64,000 nucleotides of DNA from Antilocapra americana (Eukaryota; Chordata; Mammalia; Artiodactyla; Antilocapridae): the NCBI GenBank assembly GCA_007570785.1, contig ML661885.1, positions 36,030,086 through 36,094,085 of the forward strand. The letters are read 5' to 3'. A model generated the notes under the pieces. It ran no database searches, was not told the DNA's origin, and saw only the letters and a list, made by a program, of their open reading frames with translations. A program made the translations under genes and the position numbers. Shown piece by piece: positions 45,540 to 58,042 of the stretch (position 1 is its first letter; every line of letters begins with the position of its first letter).

Positions 45540-47095
45540 TGGGTTGAAGCCCTCTCTCCCCATGTCACTGTATTTGGAGTCAGGACCTTAAGGAAGTAAT
45601 TACTGTTGAGTTCAGTTCAGACCAGTTGCTCAGTGGTGCCCAACTCTTTGCAACTCTATGGACCACAGCACCCCAGGCCTCCCTGTTTACCACCTACTCT
45701 GGGAGTTTACTCAAACTCACGTCCATTGAGTAGGTGATGCCATCCAACTATCTGTCGTTCCTGTCTCCTCCTGCCTTCAATATTTCCCAGCATCAGGGTC
45801 TTTTCAAATGAGTCAGCTCTTCACATCAGGAGGACAAAGAGTTTCAGCTTCAACATCAGTCATTCAAATGAAAACTCAGGACTGACCTCCTTTAGGATGG
45901 ACTGGTTGGATCTCCTTGTATTCCAAAGGACTCTCAAGAGTCTTCTCCAACACCACAGTTCAAAAGCATCGATTCTTCGGTGCTCAGCTTTCTTTATAGT
46001 ACAACTATCACATCCATACATGACTACTGGAAAAACCATAGCCTTGACTAGACGTATCTTTGTTTGCAAAAGTAATGTCTCTGCTTTTTAATATGGTGTC
46101 TAGGTTAGTCATAACTTTCCTTCTAAGGAGTAAGCGTCTTTTAACTTCATGGCTGCAATCACCATCTGCAGTGATTTTGGAGCACAAAAAAATAAAGTCA
46201 GCCACTGTTTCCCCATCTATTTGCTATTAAGTGATGGGACTGGATGCCCTGAATGTTGAGCTTTAAGCCAACTTTTTCACTCTGCTCTTTCATTTTCATC
46301 GAGAGGCTCTTTAGTGCTTCTTTGCTTTCTGCCATAAGAATGGTGTCATCTGCATATCTGAGGTTATTAATATTTCTCCCAGCAATCTTGATTCCAGCTT
46401 GTGCTTCATCCAGCCCAGCATTTCTCATGATGTACTCTGCATATAAGTTAAATAAGCAAGGTGACAATATACAGCCTTGACATACTCCTTTTCCAATCTG
46501 GAACCAATCTGTTGTTCCATGACCAGTTCTAACTGTTTCTTCCTGACCTACATACAGGTTTCTCAAGAGGCAGATCAAGTGGTCTGGTATCCCCAGCTTT
46601 CAGAATTTTCCACAGTTTGTTGTGATCCACACAGTCAAAGGTTTTGGCATAGTCGATAAAGCAGAAATAGATGTTTTTCTGGAACTCTCTTGCTTTTTCA
46701 ATGATCCAGTGGGTGTTGGCAATTTGATCTCTGGCCCCTCTGCCTTTTTTAAAACCAGCTTGAACATCTGGAAGTTCACGGTTCATGTATTGCTGAAGAC
46801 TGACTTGGAGAATTTTGAGCATTATTATACTAATGTGTGAGATGAGGTCATAAGTGTGTACAGCCCTAAACCAACAGGATTAGTATTCACATAAGAATAG
46901 GAAGAGACATCAGGAGTGGTACACATGGAGAAAAAGCTGAGTGTGAGCACAGTGCGAGGAAGAGAAGTTTCATCAGAAATTAACTTTGTGGGCACCTCGA
47001 TCTTGGGCTTCCAGTCTCCAGAATTATGAGACAATAAGCTTCATTTAAGCCACTGAGTCTATGATATTCTGTTATGGCAGCCTGAGTAGACTAAC
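45540..47095 (+). repeat. MaLR (MLT1-like) LTR split by BovB
   Basis: 45540-45609 (GGTTGAAGCCCTCTCTCCCC, TGTATTTGGAGTCAGGACCT) is the 5' part. 46847-47095 (GTCATAAGTGTG, GATTAGTATTCACATAAGAA, CCAGTCTCCAGAATTATGAG, GATATTCTGTTATGGCAGCC) is the 3' part. Together they read as one non-coding LTR. Confidence 0.8.
45610..46846 (-). mobile_element. BovB LINE, 1.2 kb, inside the LTR
   Basis: The minus strand reads RT from ELPDVQAGFKKGRGARDQIA and motif A (FCFIDYAKTFDCVDH) through IGKGVCQGCILSPCLFN and YADD (codons at 46356-46345) to the 3' terminus at 45610. Three or more frame breaks. The 5' truncation lies at the ATGAG shared between BovB and LTR (about 46846). Confidence 0.95.
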
Positions 47096-47661
47096 GTAAA
47101 CCACAATGCAGGGGAGAAGTGGTAGGGTGTGGTTGGTGGCCACACAGAGAGCCACACAGGCTGCACACGTCAGTCAGCCCTCCATCTCCTCAGAACTGGT
47201 AGATGACAACTCAGGACGCGTGCATCCCAAGGAGACAAAGGGCTCCCACACCCAGACTGAAATATCCTGGCTCTTATATTTGCATAATTAACAAAGGCTA
47301 CTCAAGTGACTTCTTTTACAACAGAATAGTTTTCAGAAGTCATTATTTCCAGTTATAGGATTAGAAATTGCAGGCAGAATATTTTAAAATTTTATATAAT
47401 TTATCACCCTATTTAACAACTATTGCATTAATCATATTACAATAGTTGCTATTTATATAGCCAATGTCCCCCTTTTATTAAATTCTCAGAGTAATGAAAA
47501 TTACTATGATAGTAATTTTCTTGGAAAGCATCTAATTTAAAGAAAAATGTGTAGAGGGAAATAACAAACACTCTTATGGCTGAAAATGACTTCCACTCAT
47601 TTTTCTCTTCTTTTGGTGAGCTTGCATTGCTTTTATATAGAAAATAAAATTTTAAATACCT
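47096..47661. other. Intronic stretch, nothing recognised
   Basis: No named repeat; the open frame at 47106 lacks support. Confidence 0.35.
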
Positions 47662-47780
47662 TGTGTGCTAAGTCGCTTCAGTTGTGTCTGACTCTCCAAT
47701 CCTGTGGACTGTAGCCTGTCAGGCTCCTCTGTCCATGGGATTCTCCAGGCAAAAATACTGGAGTGGGTTGCCATGCTCTC
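47662..47780 (-). mobile_element. Bov-A SINE fragment
   Basis: Only the Bov-A body is present (GTGTGCTAAGTCGCTTCAGT ... GGAGTGGGTTGCCATGCTCT); the tRNA-like head is absent. Confidence 0.9.
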
Positions 47781-49098
47781 ACTATAAACCTAAATAATCC
47801 ACTGTTTACTTAAAATACACACTAAAATAAATGCTGCCAGTCTCATATCCTCAGCCATTTTATATTCTTGATCTAGTTTATACTATACTTAATTCTGTAA
47901 AAAATGTCATGTTTCCATCCTTATTATAATTGTTATTCTTCATTTTATTTTACATTAATACAATGCTGAAGATGAAACAATGCTTATTAATTCATATAAA
48001 AAATTAACTGTGAAAAAAACCAAAGAATTTGTTAAACTTGCATTCAATCGGGAAGGTTTATGACCGTTTTTACTCAGGGTGTCAGTTAAAAAGAACACTA
48101 TACTTCTTGTTAACAGCAAGAGATTCTGCTATGAAAACTCAAGATATTTGATTCTCATGTGTTTACCCCAATATAAACTATGCTTAGCATCAAATGTTAT
48201 TTTCATTATTCTCCTGTATGTGACAATGTATTCAATAATTATTTTTAAAAAAATGCAGCACTTAGAAGTTTTCTTTTAAGGACCCTAAAATTATAGCCTA
48301 CAGAGAAGTCTACCAAGTAGAACTCTGCTGTTAGCAAAAAGCTTAGCCTTTCCATATGGAAACTTGCTTTCTTATTCCACCTCCAAATTCTCCAAGAACC
48401 TCCAAGTGTCAGCCCCACTTCCAAACAACAGGCAAGACCAGTTGGGCCACTATATACCCTGCTTTGCTGCTCAATTTCCAATAAATGGCTAAAATACCAA
48501 TAAGGTTTCTTTATCTTTTTCTTAGCTGACCTTTTACCAAGTTCTTTAACTGCTGTTATTCAACCGTTTATAGATGGAACTATTCTTCAGTATAGATTCT
48601 CATGCATGACTTGGGGATACTTTAGTTTACATTATCCTTCAGAAAGCCCAACAGTGAGGGAAGGACAGTGTCTTCTAGGTATCAGTGGTACGGTAGGGCA
48701 GGTTTAACAGGAAAAATGGGAGCTTCTATACAGGCAAAATGGCAGCATTACTATACTTAATATATAATATACATATATAATTTTGCAAACAACTAAACAT
48801 TTCCTATCTATCATTAACAACTTAAGTGTGTCCAGTGTGTATTTGTCACTCTGCCCTGGGATCACTGAAAAGATTACTATTGCTTGTTTTATCTAATCAG
48901 CTTCATGTCTCACCAACAATATCAGCAATGTTTCCCTACTCTGTCTCCGAAAGCTGATTGCTCAGTCCCTTTCCCACCATCCCTCTTGCTCTGCAGTGGA
49001 TGACTTTCCTCTCCCTTTGCTACCACAACACACTGGACATGCCTCTACAACTGAATCCATAGAAATGGGTTTTAATTATCTGATCATTTGTCTGTCTT
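47781..49098. other. Intronic stretch, nothing recognised
   Basis: 48280-48490 is GC-richer, with a 78-codon minus-strand frame and a CTATATACCC...CAATAAATGG ending that is faintly LTR-like. Not assigned. Confidence 0.35.
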
Positions 49099-49195
49099 CT
49101 TTGTACTTCGAGCTTTATAAGGTAGTCTGAGCCCAAGCCATCGTTTTACCCTTGGAGTCTGGCACACAGTTATTCTTCAATAAGTGTTTGAACTA
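49099..49195 (+). repeat. L2 LINE 3' end
   Basis: GAGCTTTATAAGGTAGTCTG and CTGGCACACAGTTATTCTTC, AATAAGTGTTTGAACTAA match L2 3' UTR phrases. Confidence 0.6.
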
Positions 49196-49963
49196 ATTAA
49201 ATTAATTAATTCAGTGTGGGTCTGTTAAGGTGCAGGAGAACAAGTACATGATCTGGCAGGCATATGCAAATTATATTTATGAGTGAGTAAGTTGCTTGCT
49301 CCAAGAATCAATCTCAGAAACAGTGTAGGAGTTTATTATGAAAACAAGGATGTAACAGTCCCCAAGGTCCAAGTGTATTCCTGAAGCTTAAACAACAAGA
49401 ATAACAGTAACACATTAAGAGCTATTATTAGAAAAAAGGGGAAAGCATACCTCTAACATATCACATTTACAGTAAATTTTTATACATTATTAAATTTAGC
49501 ACATCAATTATATTAAAATGATAAAACTCAAAAGAAGTCCACACATAAACTCCCAATTCTTAGGAGATAAAAGTTGAAACAATAAAATTTAAAGAACTGA
49601 GCAAAATATATTATGTAAAGCCTGATGACCAACTCTTGATAAGACTACTGCTGTGTTTCTACTTCTACTGTCCTTCTTCTATCTTTTCTTCATATTGTAG
49701 TTCAAGTAGCTTATTTTTAATGTAATTCTCAGTATGTGGCTTATATGTATCACATCTCTTCACACAGATCTTGAATTTAAATCCAACAATAGTACTTACA
49801 GCTTACTTTACCAGCCTTATACCATCCTTTACTATTCTGAAAATTGATATGTAATTGGGAAAGAATTAAACACTCTTTCCTTTATGAATAGTATTTAAGG
49901 GTAACTGAATAGTAGGTGATGGAAAGATTTTCAGAAGGTAACAATGGTAGTTAATAATACAGA
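49196..49963. other. Intronic stretch, nothing recognised
   Basis: AT-rich; no gene or named repeat. Confidence 0.35.
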
Positions 49964-50095
49964 CCCTGGAGAAGGAAATGGCAACCCATTACAATATTCT
50001 TGCCTGGGAAATCTCATAGACAGAGGAGCCTGACAGGCTACAGTCCATGGGGTCACAAGAGTCGGACATGACTTAGCGACAAAACCACCACCACC
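49964..50095 (+). mobile_element. Bov-A SINE, head-truncated, with CCA tail
   Basis: CCTGGAGAAGGAAATGGCAA through GAGTCGGACATGACTTAGCG, then a (CCA)n tail. Flanks AATAATACAGA (49953-49963) and AATAAAACAGA (50096-50106) are an 11-bp TSD with one mismatch. Confidence 0.92.
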
Positions 50096-50444
50096 AATAA
50101 AACAGAAAGAATGATAAAAATGTGAAAGGCAACATTTTGCAAGCCCTAATGATATACAGGATCCTGGCAGTAATCGTTAAATGAAAAGTTGATGGGGAAT
50201 TTTAAAATAGATGGAGGTGAAAATACCTGAACCATTTGATAAACTCACCACAAGTGGAAGAGTCACCCATCCTGTATATTCTTACTGATATGATGCATTG
50301 GAAGGCACCAGTAATGTATATGAAGCATTGCTGCCTACAATATTGAACCTGAATTTATTCAAATATCTAAATTCAACTACCAATTATAAGAAATGTATTT
50401 TGTCTATGTTAGTCAATATCACCCTGTTAAATAATCTTATAGTA

Positions 50445-51599
50445 AGCTGGATATAGAAAAGAGGAACCAGAGCTCAAACTGCCAACATCCATTGGATCAT
50501 TGAAAAAGCAAGAGTTCCAGAGAAACATCTGTTTCTGCTTCATTGACTATGTCAAAGCCTTTGACTGTGTGGATCACAACAAACTATGGAAAATTCTGAA
50601 AGAGATGGGAATACCAGACCACCTGACCTGCCTCTTGAGAAATCTGTATGCAGGTCAGGAAGCAACAATTAGAACCAGACATGGAACAACAGACTGGCTC
50701 TAAATCGGAAAAGGAGTATGTCAAGGCTGTATATTGTCACCCTGCTTATTTAACTTACATGCAGAGCATATCATGAGAAATGCTGGGCTGGAGGAAGCAC
50801 AAGCTGGAATCAAGATTGCCGGGAGAAATATCAATAACCTCAGATATGCAGATGACACCAACCTTATTGCAGAAAGCACAGAAGAACTAAAGAGCCTCTT
50901 GATGAAAGTGAAAGAGGAGAGTGAAAAAGTTAACTTAAAGCTCAGCATTCAGAAAACTAAGATCATGGCATCCAGTCCCATCACTTCATGGCAAATAGAT
51001 GGGGAAACAGTGTAAACAGTGAAAGACTTTATATTTGGGGCTCCAATATCACTGCAGATGGTGACTGAAGCCATGAAATTAAGACACTTACTCCTTGGAA
51101 GGAAAGTTATGACCAACCTAGACAACGTATTAAAAAGCAGAGATATTACTTTGTCAACAAAGGTCCATCTAGTCAAGGCTATGGTTTTCCCAGTAGGCAT
51201 GTATGGATGTGAGAGTTGGACTATAAAGAAAGATGAGTGCCAAAAAATTGATGCTTTTGAACTGTGGTGTTGGAGAAGACTCTTGAGATTCCCTTGGACT
51301 GCAAGGAGATCCAACCAGTCCATCCTAAAGGAGATCAGTCCTGGGTGTTCATTGGAAGGACTGATGTTGAAGCTGAAACTCCAATACTTTGGCCACCTGA
51401 TGTGAAGAACATTTGAAAATACCTGACTCTGGGCAAGATTGAAGGTGGGAGGAGAAGGGGATGACAGAGGATGAGATGGTTAGATGGACATGAGTTTGAG
51501 TAAACTCCGGGAGTTGGTGATGGACAGGGAGGCCTGGCACGCTGCAGTCCATGGGGCTGCAAAGAGTCAGACAGGACTGAGTGACTGAACTGAACTGAA
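50445..51599 (+). mobile_element. BovB LINE, 1.15 kb, 5'-truncated
   Basis: Starts in AGCTGGATATAGAAAAGAGG and carries motif A (FCFIDYVKAFDCVDH), QGCILSPCLFN-type sequence with a changed Met, YADD at 50845-50856, the post-RT region, and the 3' GAACT end. The frame is broken by stops (for example at 50701 and 51014). TAGTAA at 50440-50445 and 51600-51605 is a plausible short TSD. Confidence 0.95.
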
Positions 51600-51940
51600 T
51601 AGTAATCTGGTTTCAATTTGTGGCCCATTAATAGCAAGTGTGCATGACTCTATGTACTTGCTTTTATATTCCATTCTTTTAAACTCTTCTAGTGTTAGTC
51701 ACTGTGTTGGTCTTCACTTACCTTTCAGAGCTTTCAGTCTCTTTCTGAACCAGATACAAGAGAAGCAAATAATTGCACAGTTTAGGTTTTCTTTCAAATT
51801 TTTAGATTTAAGAGTCAGTTATATTTTTAGGTATCTTTCCAGACACAATGTTGAGTCAAGGAAAACAATTTTCCAAAAATTCTTGTGCCAAAATAAACAT
51901 CTAATGCATACATTTCAATAAAAAGAGTTATCAAAGAGAT

Positions 51941-52212
51941 GTCCTGTGCTTAGTCGTCCAGTCGTGTTCGGCTTTTTGCAACCTATGGGCTATAGCCCTC
52001 CAGGCTCCCCCGTCCCTGGGATTCTCCAGGCAAGAACACTGGAGTGGGTTGCCATTTCCTTCTCCAGTGCATGAAAGTGAAAAGTGAAAGTGAAGTCGCT
52101 CAGTCGTGTCTGACTCTTCACGACCCCATGGACTGCAGCCCATCAGGTTCCTCCATCCATGGGATTCTCCAGGCAAGAGTGCTGGAGTGGGGTGCCATTG
52201 CCTTCTCCAGGA
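51941..52212 (-). mobile_element. Dimeric Bov-A2 SINE
   Basis: Two Bov-A units in reverse orientation joined by GTGCATGAAAGTGAAAAGTG and AAAGTGAAGTCGCTCAGTCG. Each unit contains CATGGGATTCTCCAGGCAAG or a close variant. No tRNA-like head, as expected for Bov-A2. Confidence 0.95.
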
Positions 52213-52896
52213 GTGCATGTTGAGAGGAATTCTAAAGCAAATTATGACTCAGGAGGAAGGAACACAGTAGAAATTCTATCACTGGACAAAATTGAGGTGA
52301 GTAGTTAATCAAAACAGCCAAACCACAGAATGATTTTTAAATAATAATAGAAGTATTATATTACTTATAGAAAATAGAAGTATTATATTAGAAGTATTAC
52401 AGAAGTATACATTTATAATAGATATATACAAAATAATAGAAGTATTGTATTATATAGTATATTACAATATACAAAAGCACATTTAATAAACATTTGATGT
52501 AAGGCCTAGACCTTTCCCTCTTTTTGGCCTATGAGTCCATTGATTGGTCCTCCAATTTCATAAATGTCATTCAAATGCTTCATTTATAATTTCTAGTTTG
52601 TTTATCATTAGAGTACAGTGAAGATGTCAAAGCAGATAGATTCTTACAATATTTTTATTATTTTCTTCCTACTTCTTTAAGTTTTTTTTGTCCACACCTA
52701 AATGTTTCAGTTATTTCTCTTTACCCAGTCTTTTGAAGGTTTTGATATGGTTGCCATAGAAACAATGTCATATTTTGCAAATATACTTAGGTGGTCTAGA
52801 CAATATTTAAAATCAATTAAAAATTATAGTAACATATATAGTTGGCAGGATATAAGTGACTGCCCACATGATTCTTCCTAGCTCCTGGTCTCTGCA
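52213..52896. other. Intronic stretch with short AT-rich tandem units
   Basis: 52340-52460 repeats AATAGAAGTATTATATTA-like units imperfectly. No gene seen. Confidence 0.4.
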
Positions 52897-53362
52897 TTGG
52901 TTTACTAGAGCCTTCTATAACAAAGTAACATAAACCATGTAGTTTAAATAACAGAAACATATAGTCTCCCAATTCTGGAGTCTAAAAGTCCAAGATCAAA
53001 GTTCAGCAAGATTGATTCCTTTGGGGGCTTTGTGAGAGAATCTGTTCCATACCTCTCACCTAGTTTCTGGTGATTTGTTGGCAATCTTCAGCTTTCTTTG
53101 GCTTGTAGGAGCATCATTTCAATCTCTGCCTTCATTTTCACAATGTTCTCCCTGTGTATGTGGTCTGTCCTCAAATTTCCCCTTCTGATGGAGATACCAG
53201 TCATGTCGGATTTAAGGCCTGCCCTAATCCAGTACAACCTTGTCTTAACTAATTACATCTGTAATGACTCTGTTTTCAAATAACAGGATATTCTTTGGAG
53301 AGTTTGGAATTTAAGACTTCAGCATGTGAATTAAGAGGGGACCTGACTTAACCCACAACAGT
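52897..53362 (-). repeat. MaLR (MLT1-like) solo LTR
   Basis: Reverse complement of the LTR family seen at 46.9 kb: CTATAACAAAGTAACATAAA, AACAGAAACATATAGTCTCC, TCTGGAGTCTAAAAGTCCAA, TTAACTAATTACATCTGTAA. Non-coding. Confidence 0.7.
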
Positions 53363-54959
53363 CTCAATCAGTAAGTTTCATAGAAAGGGTAGAAATTTTA
53401 GTTTAATGAAGGGAGCTTTGAATGTAAAAGATGAATTAATGAATTTTGCCATAAGAGTAGGGTCTGGGATAGGAAAGTACGTGTTGTCATATATTTTTCT
53501 GGGATCATGCTATATTTATAAAATTTGACACTGTATTTTATTTTCCAGGAGTGTGTTTGAGGAAAAAGTCACTGGAAAGAACAGGTCCAAAAAAATTAAT
53601 CTCAGTTCATGATCCTTTAACATGAATTTCTCAATTAAAGTTGTGCAAACAAATCAAGTATTTGCATATTCTAAAACAAGCCATTATTTAAATATCCTTG
53701 ATTCTCATTCATGTACATCTGAAGAAAGAATAATAATGATAAACTGGTATATTTTATACAGTTCCTTATTACTCAAAGACATCTCTTTCCAAGCAATAAT
53801 CATAAGTCCTTTGCCTTCAATCTACCTTTTACTTTTTGGGGGGGTTAGGTTTATGCATGTTCTGCTTCTATGTCAGAGTGCAAACTGGAGTAAAGCAATA
53901 AGATAAAGAAAACTTGTTCACTGTGTTTATGTGACATTCCATTCTACAAAGAGTAAGGCTTTCATCTTTAATCCGATATCCACTTAACTACACTACAGAA
54001 GATTTATTTTGACCCCCTCTTGTTTCAGAAGGGGCTCAAAAGTCTGTAGCAATTTTTGGCACTTTGCTGTAATGTTTTTCTGACCCCCCACCCCACACAC
54101 ACACACTCCTCCCTGCCTCATTTTCATATGGACACAAAGAGTTGGGATAAAATGATGGTTCATTATAGTGGTACAGAGCTCTTATCTTCATCCGGCAAGA
54201 GTCATTTCCTTCCAAAGATTGAAATGCAAATGTGAAAATTAATGATAACTGCATTATCTGATAGCAGAGATAATACCAATTCACTGTCAGAGTAATACAC
54301 AGTCATTCTACGATTTCCTCCGCTTCTCACAATATTCTTCTTACTGTCAGACTATATCTATGGTTAACTATGTTTCATAGGTTTCTGTTAATTTACTTCA
54401 AATGGCATTTCCCAGATCTTATATCTACCACATTTTCCCAATCAAAAAGGAAACTAAATCAGAACTGTAATCTCCAAGCCCTTCTTTGAACTAGTAAAGG
54501 GGAAAAAAAAAAAAAAACCCTCTGTATCATTAGTATGTGCTTCCTCACAGTAGTCTCCCAGCTGCCAATCCACTTTGTACAAAACAGTCCCCATCTTCAC
54601 AGTTTAATTTCAGGCACAGACCACAACTAGCCTGATCCTCTGCACGCTTCCACAACACTGACAAGCAGCTGAAAAGAGGTGACATTTACAGATTTCTTGA
54701 CCAACTTTTAGTCCAGATGCAACAAGTACACATTTCTGATTTTATGCTAGACATTTATTCTTGAAAATTTACTTACATTAACATTTATTTTACTGAATTA
54801 TGTTTTAGATTCAGTTGACTAGAACATAGTTAATATAACCCTGTGATGATTTCTAATAGCAAAATATGGCAAGGTGAATTCACTATGCAAATGTGAGCTT
54901 ATCATCTGTAAGGTACTATAATGGCTTCTAAGGCACAATTGTCAAAATGATACTAAAAG
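53363..54959. other. Intronic stretch, nothing recognised
   Basis: A G7-containing run near 53840, a C/A-rich low-complexity run at 54083-54107 and an A-run near 54501. No gene. Confidence 0.4.
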
Positions 54960-55425
54960 TAATATCAACAGCTATCTATTGAGCACTTATGAAGCTTTGA
55001 TCTTCATGTTTTACATAGAAAGTCTCACTAATGATGTAGTAATTACAATTAGCCCCACTTTATAAATAAGGAAACTGAGCCCTTGGAGAGTTAGTAACTG
55101 ACTCAATGTATTATGAGAAATGCTGGGCTGGATGAATCACAAGCTGCATCAAGACTGCAGGAAAAATATCAACAATTTCAGATATGCAAATCCACCTCTC
55201 TACTGGAAGAAAGTGAAGAGAAACTGAAGAGTCTCTTGATGAGCATGACAGAGGAGAGTGGAAAAGCTGGCTTAAAATTCAACATTCAAAAAACTAAGAT
55301 TATGTTCTAGCAGTTCAATACTCCCAAGGTCACAAGACCATATGTGTCAGCATGTATATTCAAATACAGATCTGTCTGGCTCTAAAATTTGTGCATTTTC
55401 TCCAGTAATCAAGATCATTATCTGC
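54960..55425 (-). repeat. MIR SINE split by a BovB fragment
   Basis: The left part (CTATTGAGCACTTATGAAGC, TATAAATAAGGAAACTGAGC) and the right part (CCCAAGGTCACAAGACCATA, CAGATCTGTCTGGCTC) form one reverse-strand MIR. Confidence 0.8.
55109..55304 (+). mobile_element. Internal BovB fragment lacking its 3' end
   Basis: TATTATGAGAAATGCTGGGC through CATTCAAAAAACTAAGATTA, about 195 bp of the BovB RT region. Both ends are internal to BovB; the YADD codons are disrupted by a deletion. Confidence 0.9.
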
Positions 55426-55534
55426 TTTCTAGGTTGACATGCTCAATTACAGTATCCTACCTAACTGCAATACATGGATAATTAAAGAATTATCCATGCC
55501 AGGAGAGAAACGGCATCAAAAAGAGAGTGTGAAC

Positions 55535-56268
55535 ACAGGTTAGAATGGCCATCATTTAAAAGTCTAAAAATAACAAATGCTGGAGAAAGTGTGGAGAAAA
55601 GACAGCCCTTCTACACTGCTGTTGGAAATGTAACTTGGTGCAGTCACTGTGGAAAACAGTATGGGGGTCAAAAAACTAAAAATAGATTTTCCATATAATT
55701 CAGAAATCTCACTCCTGGGCAAAAATCTGGACAAAACTATAATTGAAAAAGATACATGAACTCCTAAGTTCACAGTAGCACTATTCATTTACAATAGCCA
55801 AGAGATGAAGAAAACAATGTCAATCAACAGAGGGACAGATAAAGAAGATGTGGTACATATACAGAATGGAATCTTACTCAGCCATAAAAAACAATGATAT
55901 AATGTTATTTGCAGCAACACAGATGGAACTAGAGATTATCCTACTAAGTGAAGTCAGATGTGGAAGTCACTTACATGATGTCACATGTGGAGTCTAAAAT
56001 ACAATACAACTGAACTCATTTACAAAACAGACTCAAAGACCTAGAAAATAAACTTATGGTTGCCAAGGGGAGGTTAGAGGTTAGCAGATGCAAACTATTA
56101 TACACAGAATGGATAAACAAGGTCCTACTGTATAGCACAGGGAACTATATTCAATATTCTGTGATAAATCAGAATGCAAAAGAATATAAAAAGGAATGTT
56201 TAATGGAATCATTTTGCTGCACAGTAGAAATTAATACAACACTGTAAATCAACTATACCTCATTAAAA
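55535..56268 (+). mobile_element. Older artiodactyl L1, last 730 bp
   Basis: Sense ORF2 C-terminal region (AGAATGGCCATCATTTAAAA, TGCTGGAGAAAGTGTGGAGA, TGTGGTACATATACAGAATG, CAGCCATAAAAAACAATG) followed by the 3' UTR (GGATAAACAAGGTCCTACTG, AAATCAACTATACCTCATTA). No open frame remains. Confidence 0.9.
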
Positions 56269-56460
56269 ACAAGAGCTTATTGACAGCATAATATTACATG
56301 TTTGGACTTCTCTCTTGCACCTTTCACAGTTTTTTGGTGTACAATGTTTTTTTATTAATTGGTTAAATGTATGAGCAATGGCAGACTGAATTACTTGTGA
56401 GGGTGATAAAAGAAAAGGCATTTACTTTAAAAGAAGACTGAAATGACATGAAAGGTATGA

Positions 56461-56645
56461 AGAGTAAGTGTCTGACTCTTTGTGACCCCATGGACAGGAG
56501 TCCACCAGGCTCCTCTGTCCATGGCATTCTAGGCAAGAACACTGGAGTGGGCAGCCAGTTCCTTCTCCAAGAGACCGTCCCATCCCAGGAATCAAATCTG
56601 GGTTTCCCGAATTGCAGGCAGATTCTTTACCCTCTGAAGTGAGGT
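56461..56645 (-). mobile_element. Bov-tA SINE
   Basis: Reverse-strand SINE: GTGTCTGACTCTTTGTGACC, GAGTCCACCAGGCTCCTCTG, GAATTGCAGGCAGATTCTTT. Slightly truncated at both ends. Confidence 0.9.
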
Positions 56646-56971
56646 ACAGGAAAATGCAGATGAAAAGGAAGAACAGTGGATAACAAGTATCATTTGAACT
56701 AGATTCCAAGCAGGGCAGTGTCAAGGTAAATTTTCTTGAGAGAAAGAAAGAAGAATGAAAGTTGCAAATAGATGTGTGAAATAATGAGGTAATGACTTTT
56801 ATATTGGCCTCAACTTTATTAGCTTAGTATGAGTCTAGCACTCCACACAGATAGGAAAGACACATAAGAAATTGAAGATTATTCAAATAAGAGTCACAAG
56901 TATTTAAACTTTAAAGAATTTCACCATTAGAAATCTTTACAAATGCAAGATAATTTTCCTAAAGATTGCTT

Positions 56972-57199
56972 GAATGCGTGCATTCTAAGTCACTTCATTT
57001 GTATCTAACTCTTTGCAAACCCATGGATAGTAGCCCACTAGGCTCCTCTGTCTATGGGTTTCTCCAGGCAAGAATACTGGAGTAGGTAGCCATGCCCTCC
57101 TCCAGGGGATCTTCCTGACCCAGGGATTGAACCAGAATCCCTTAAGTTTCTGGCATTGGCTGGTGAGTTCTTTACTACTAGAGCCACTTGGGAAGCCCC
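56972..57199 (-). mobile_element. Bov-tA SINE with TSD
   Basis: Reverse-strand SINE ending GAGCCACTTGGGAAGCCCC. Flanks AAAGATTGCTT (56961-56971) and AAAGATTGTTT (57200-57210) are an 11-bp TSD with one mismatch. Confidence 0.95.
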
Positions 57200-57509
57200 A
57201 AAGATTGTTTAGGTTCTACCTTTACAAATCAGCAAGGGTTCAAGCATCTGCTTGTAAGATGTGTCCATCTTAGGGTGACTATCAGAACTGGGTAGGAGGT
57301 CTTCTTAAAGTTAGAAGACCTTGAAATCACACCTGACTCATCACCTCATGTCTTAACTGACAATTTATGGCTAAATTCAAAACTACATGCTTAGCATTAC
57401 AAAAGCTTACCCTTGTTGTATCAGATGTACTACTGAACTTTAAAAAAAAATGCCAAAAAGAATTTTTATAGGTTCTGCTTCAAGTCTCAACAATTTCAAA
57501 GCCATAATA

Positions 57510-57710
57510 ATGATCATTAGCACTTTATGTACATGATCTGGTTTAATTCTCACAAAAGCCTTAAGAGGCATTAATATTACTTTCCACATTTTAACAAATC
57601 AGAATAATGGCACAGAGAGATTAAGCCATTTGCCAAAAATTATTCAGCAAGTAAGAAGCAAATCCAGAATTTGAATCTAAACCTTTAGAATCCAGAGCTC
57701 ATTTTCTAAC
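57510..57710 (-). repeat. MIR SINE
   Basis: Reverse-strand MIR: GTTTAATTCTCACAAAAGCC, GGCACAGAGAGATTAAGCCA, TTATTCAGCAAGTAAGAAGC. Confidence 0.8.
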
Positions 57711-57810
57711 ATGTATGGAAACCTCGAAAACTTCCTCTCCTTAATACAGTAGTGAAATACCAATAATTTTTCTGAAAAACAAAAATCTGGGTAAAAATGC
57801 TGATGTAATT

Positions 57811-58032
57811 AGGCTTCCCCAGAGCACAGCAGTAAAAAGAATCCACCTACAATGCAGGAGATGCAGGAGATGTGGATTCAATCCGTGAGTTGGGAAGATC
57901 TCCTGGAGGAGGAAATGGCAACCCACTCCAATATTCTTGCCTGGAAAATCTCATGAACAGAGGAGGCTGGCAGCCTACAGTCCAAGGGGTTGCAGAGTCA
58001 GACATGACTGAAACAACTGAGCATGAGCATGA
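57811..58032 (+). mobile_element. Bov-tA SINE with perfect TSD
   Basis: Head AGGCTTCCCCAGAGCACAGC, B-box-like GGATTCAATCCGTGAG, body, and a GAGCATGAGCATGA tail. A GGAGATGCAGGAGATG mini-duplication occurs in the head. Perfect 10-bp TSD CTGATGTAAT at 57800-57809 and 58033-58042. Confidence 0.95.
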
Positions 58033-58042
58033 CTGATGTAAT

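Noticed and set aside
51941..52212. Direct repeats resembling a CRISPR array
   Set aside because: Two Bov-A monomers of the known dimeric SINE; this is mammalian DNA and no array spacing exists.
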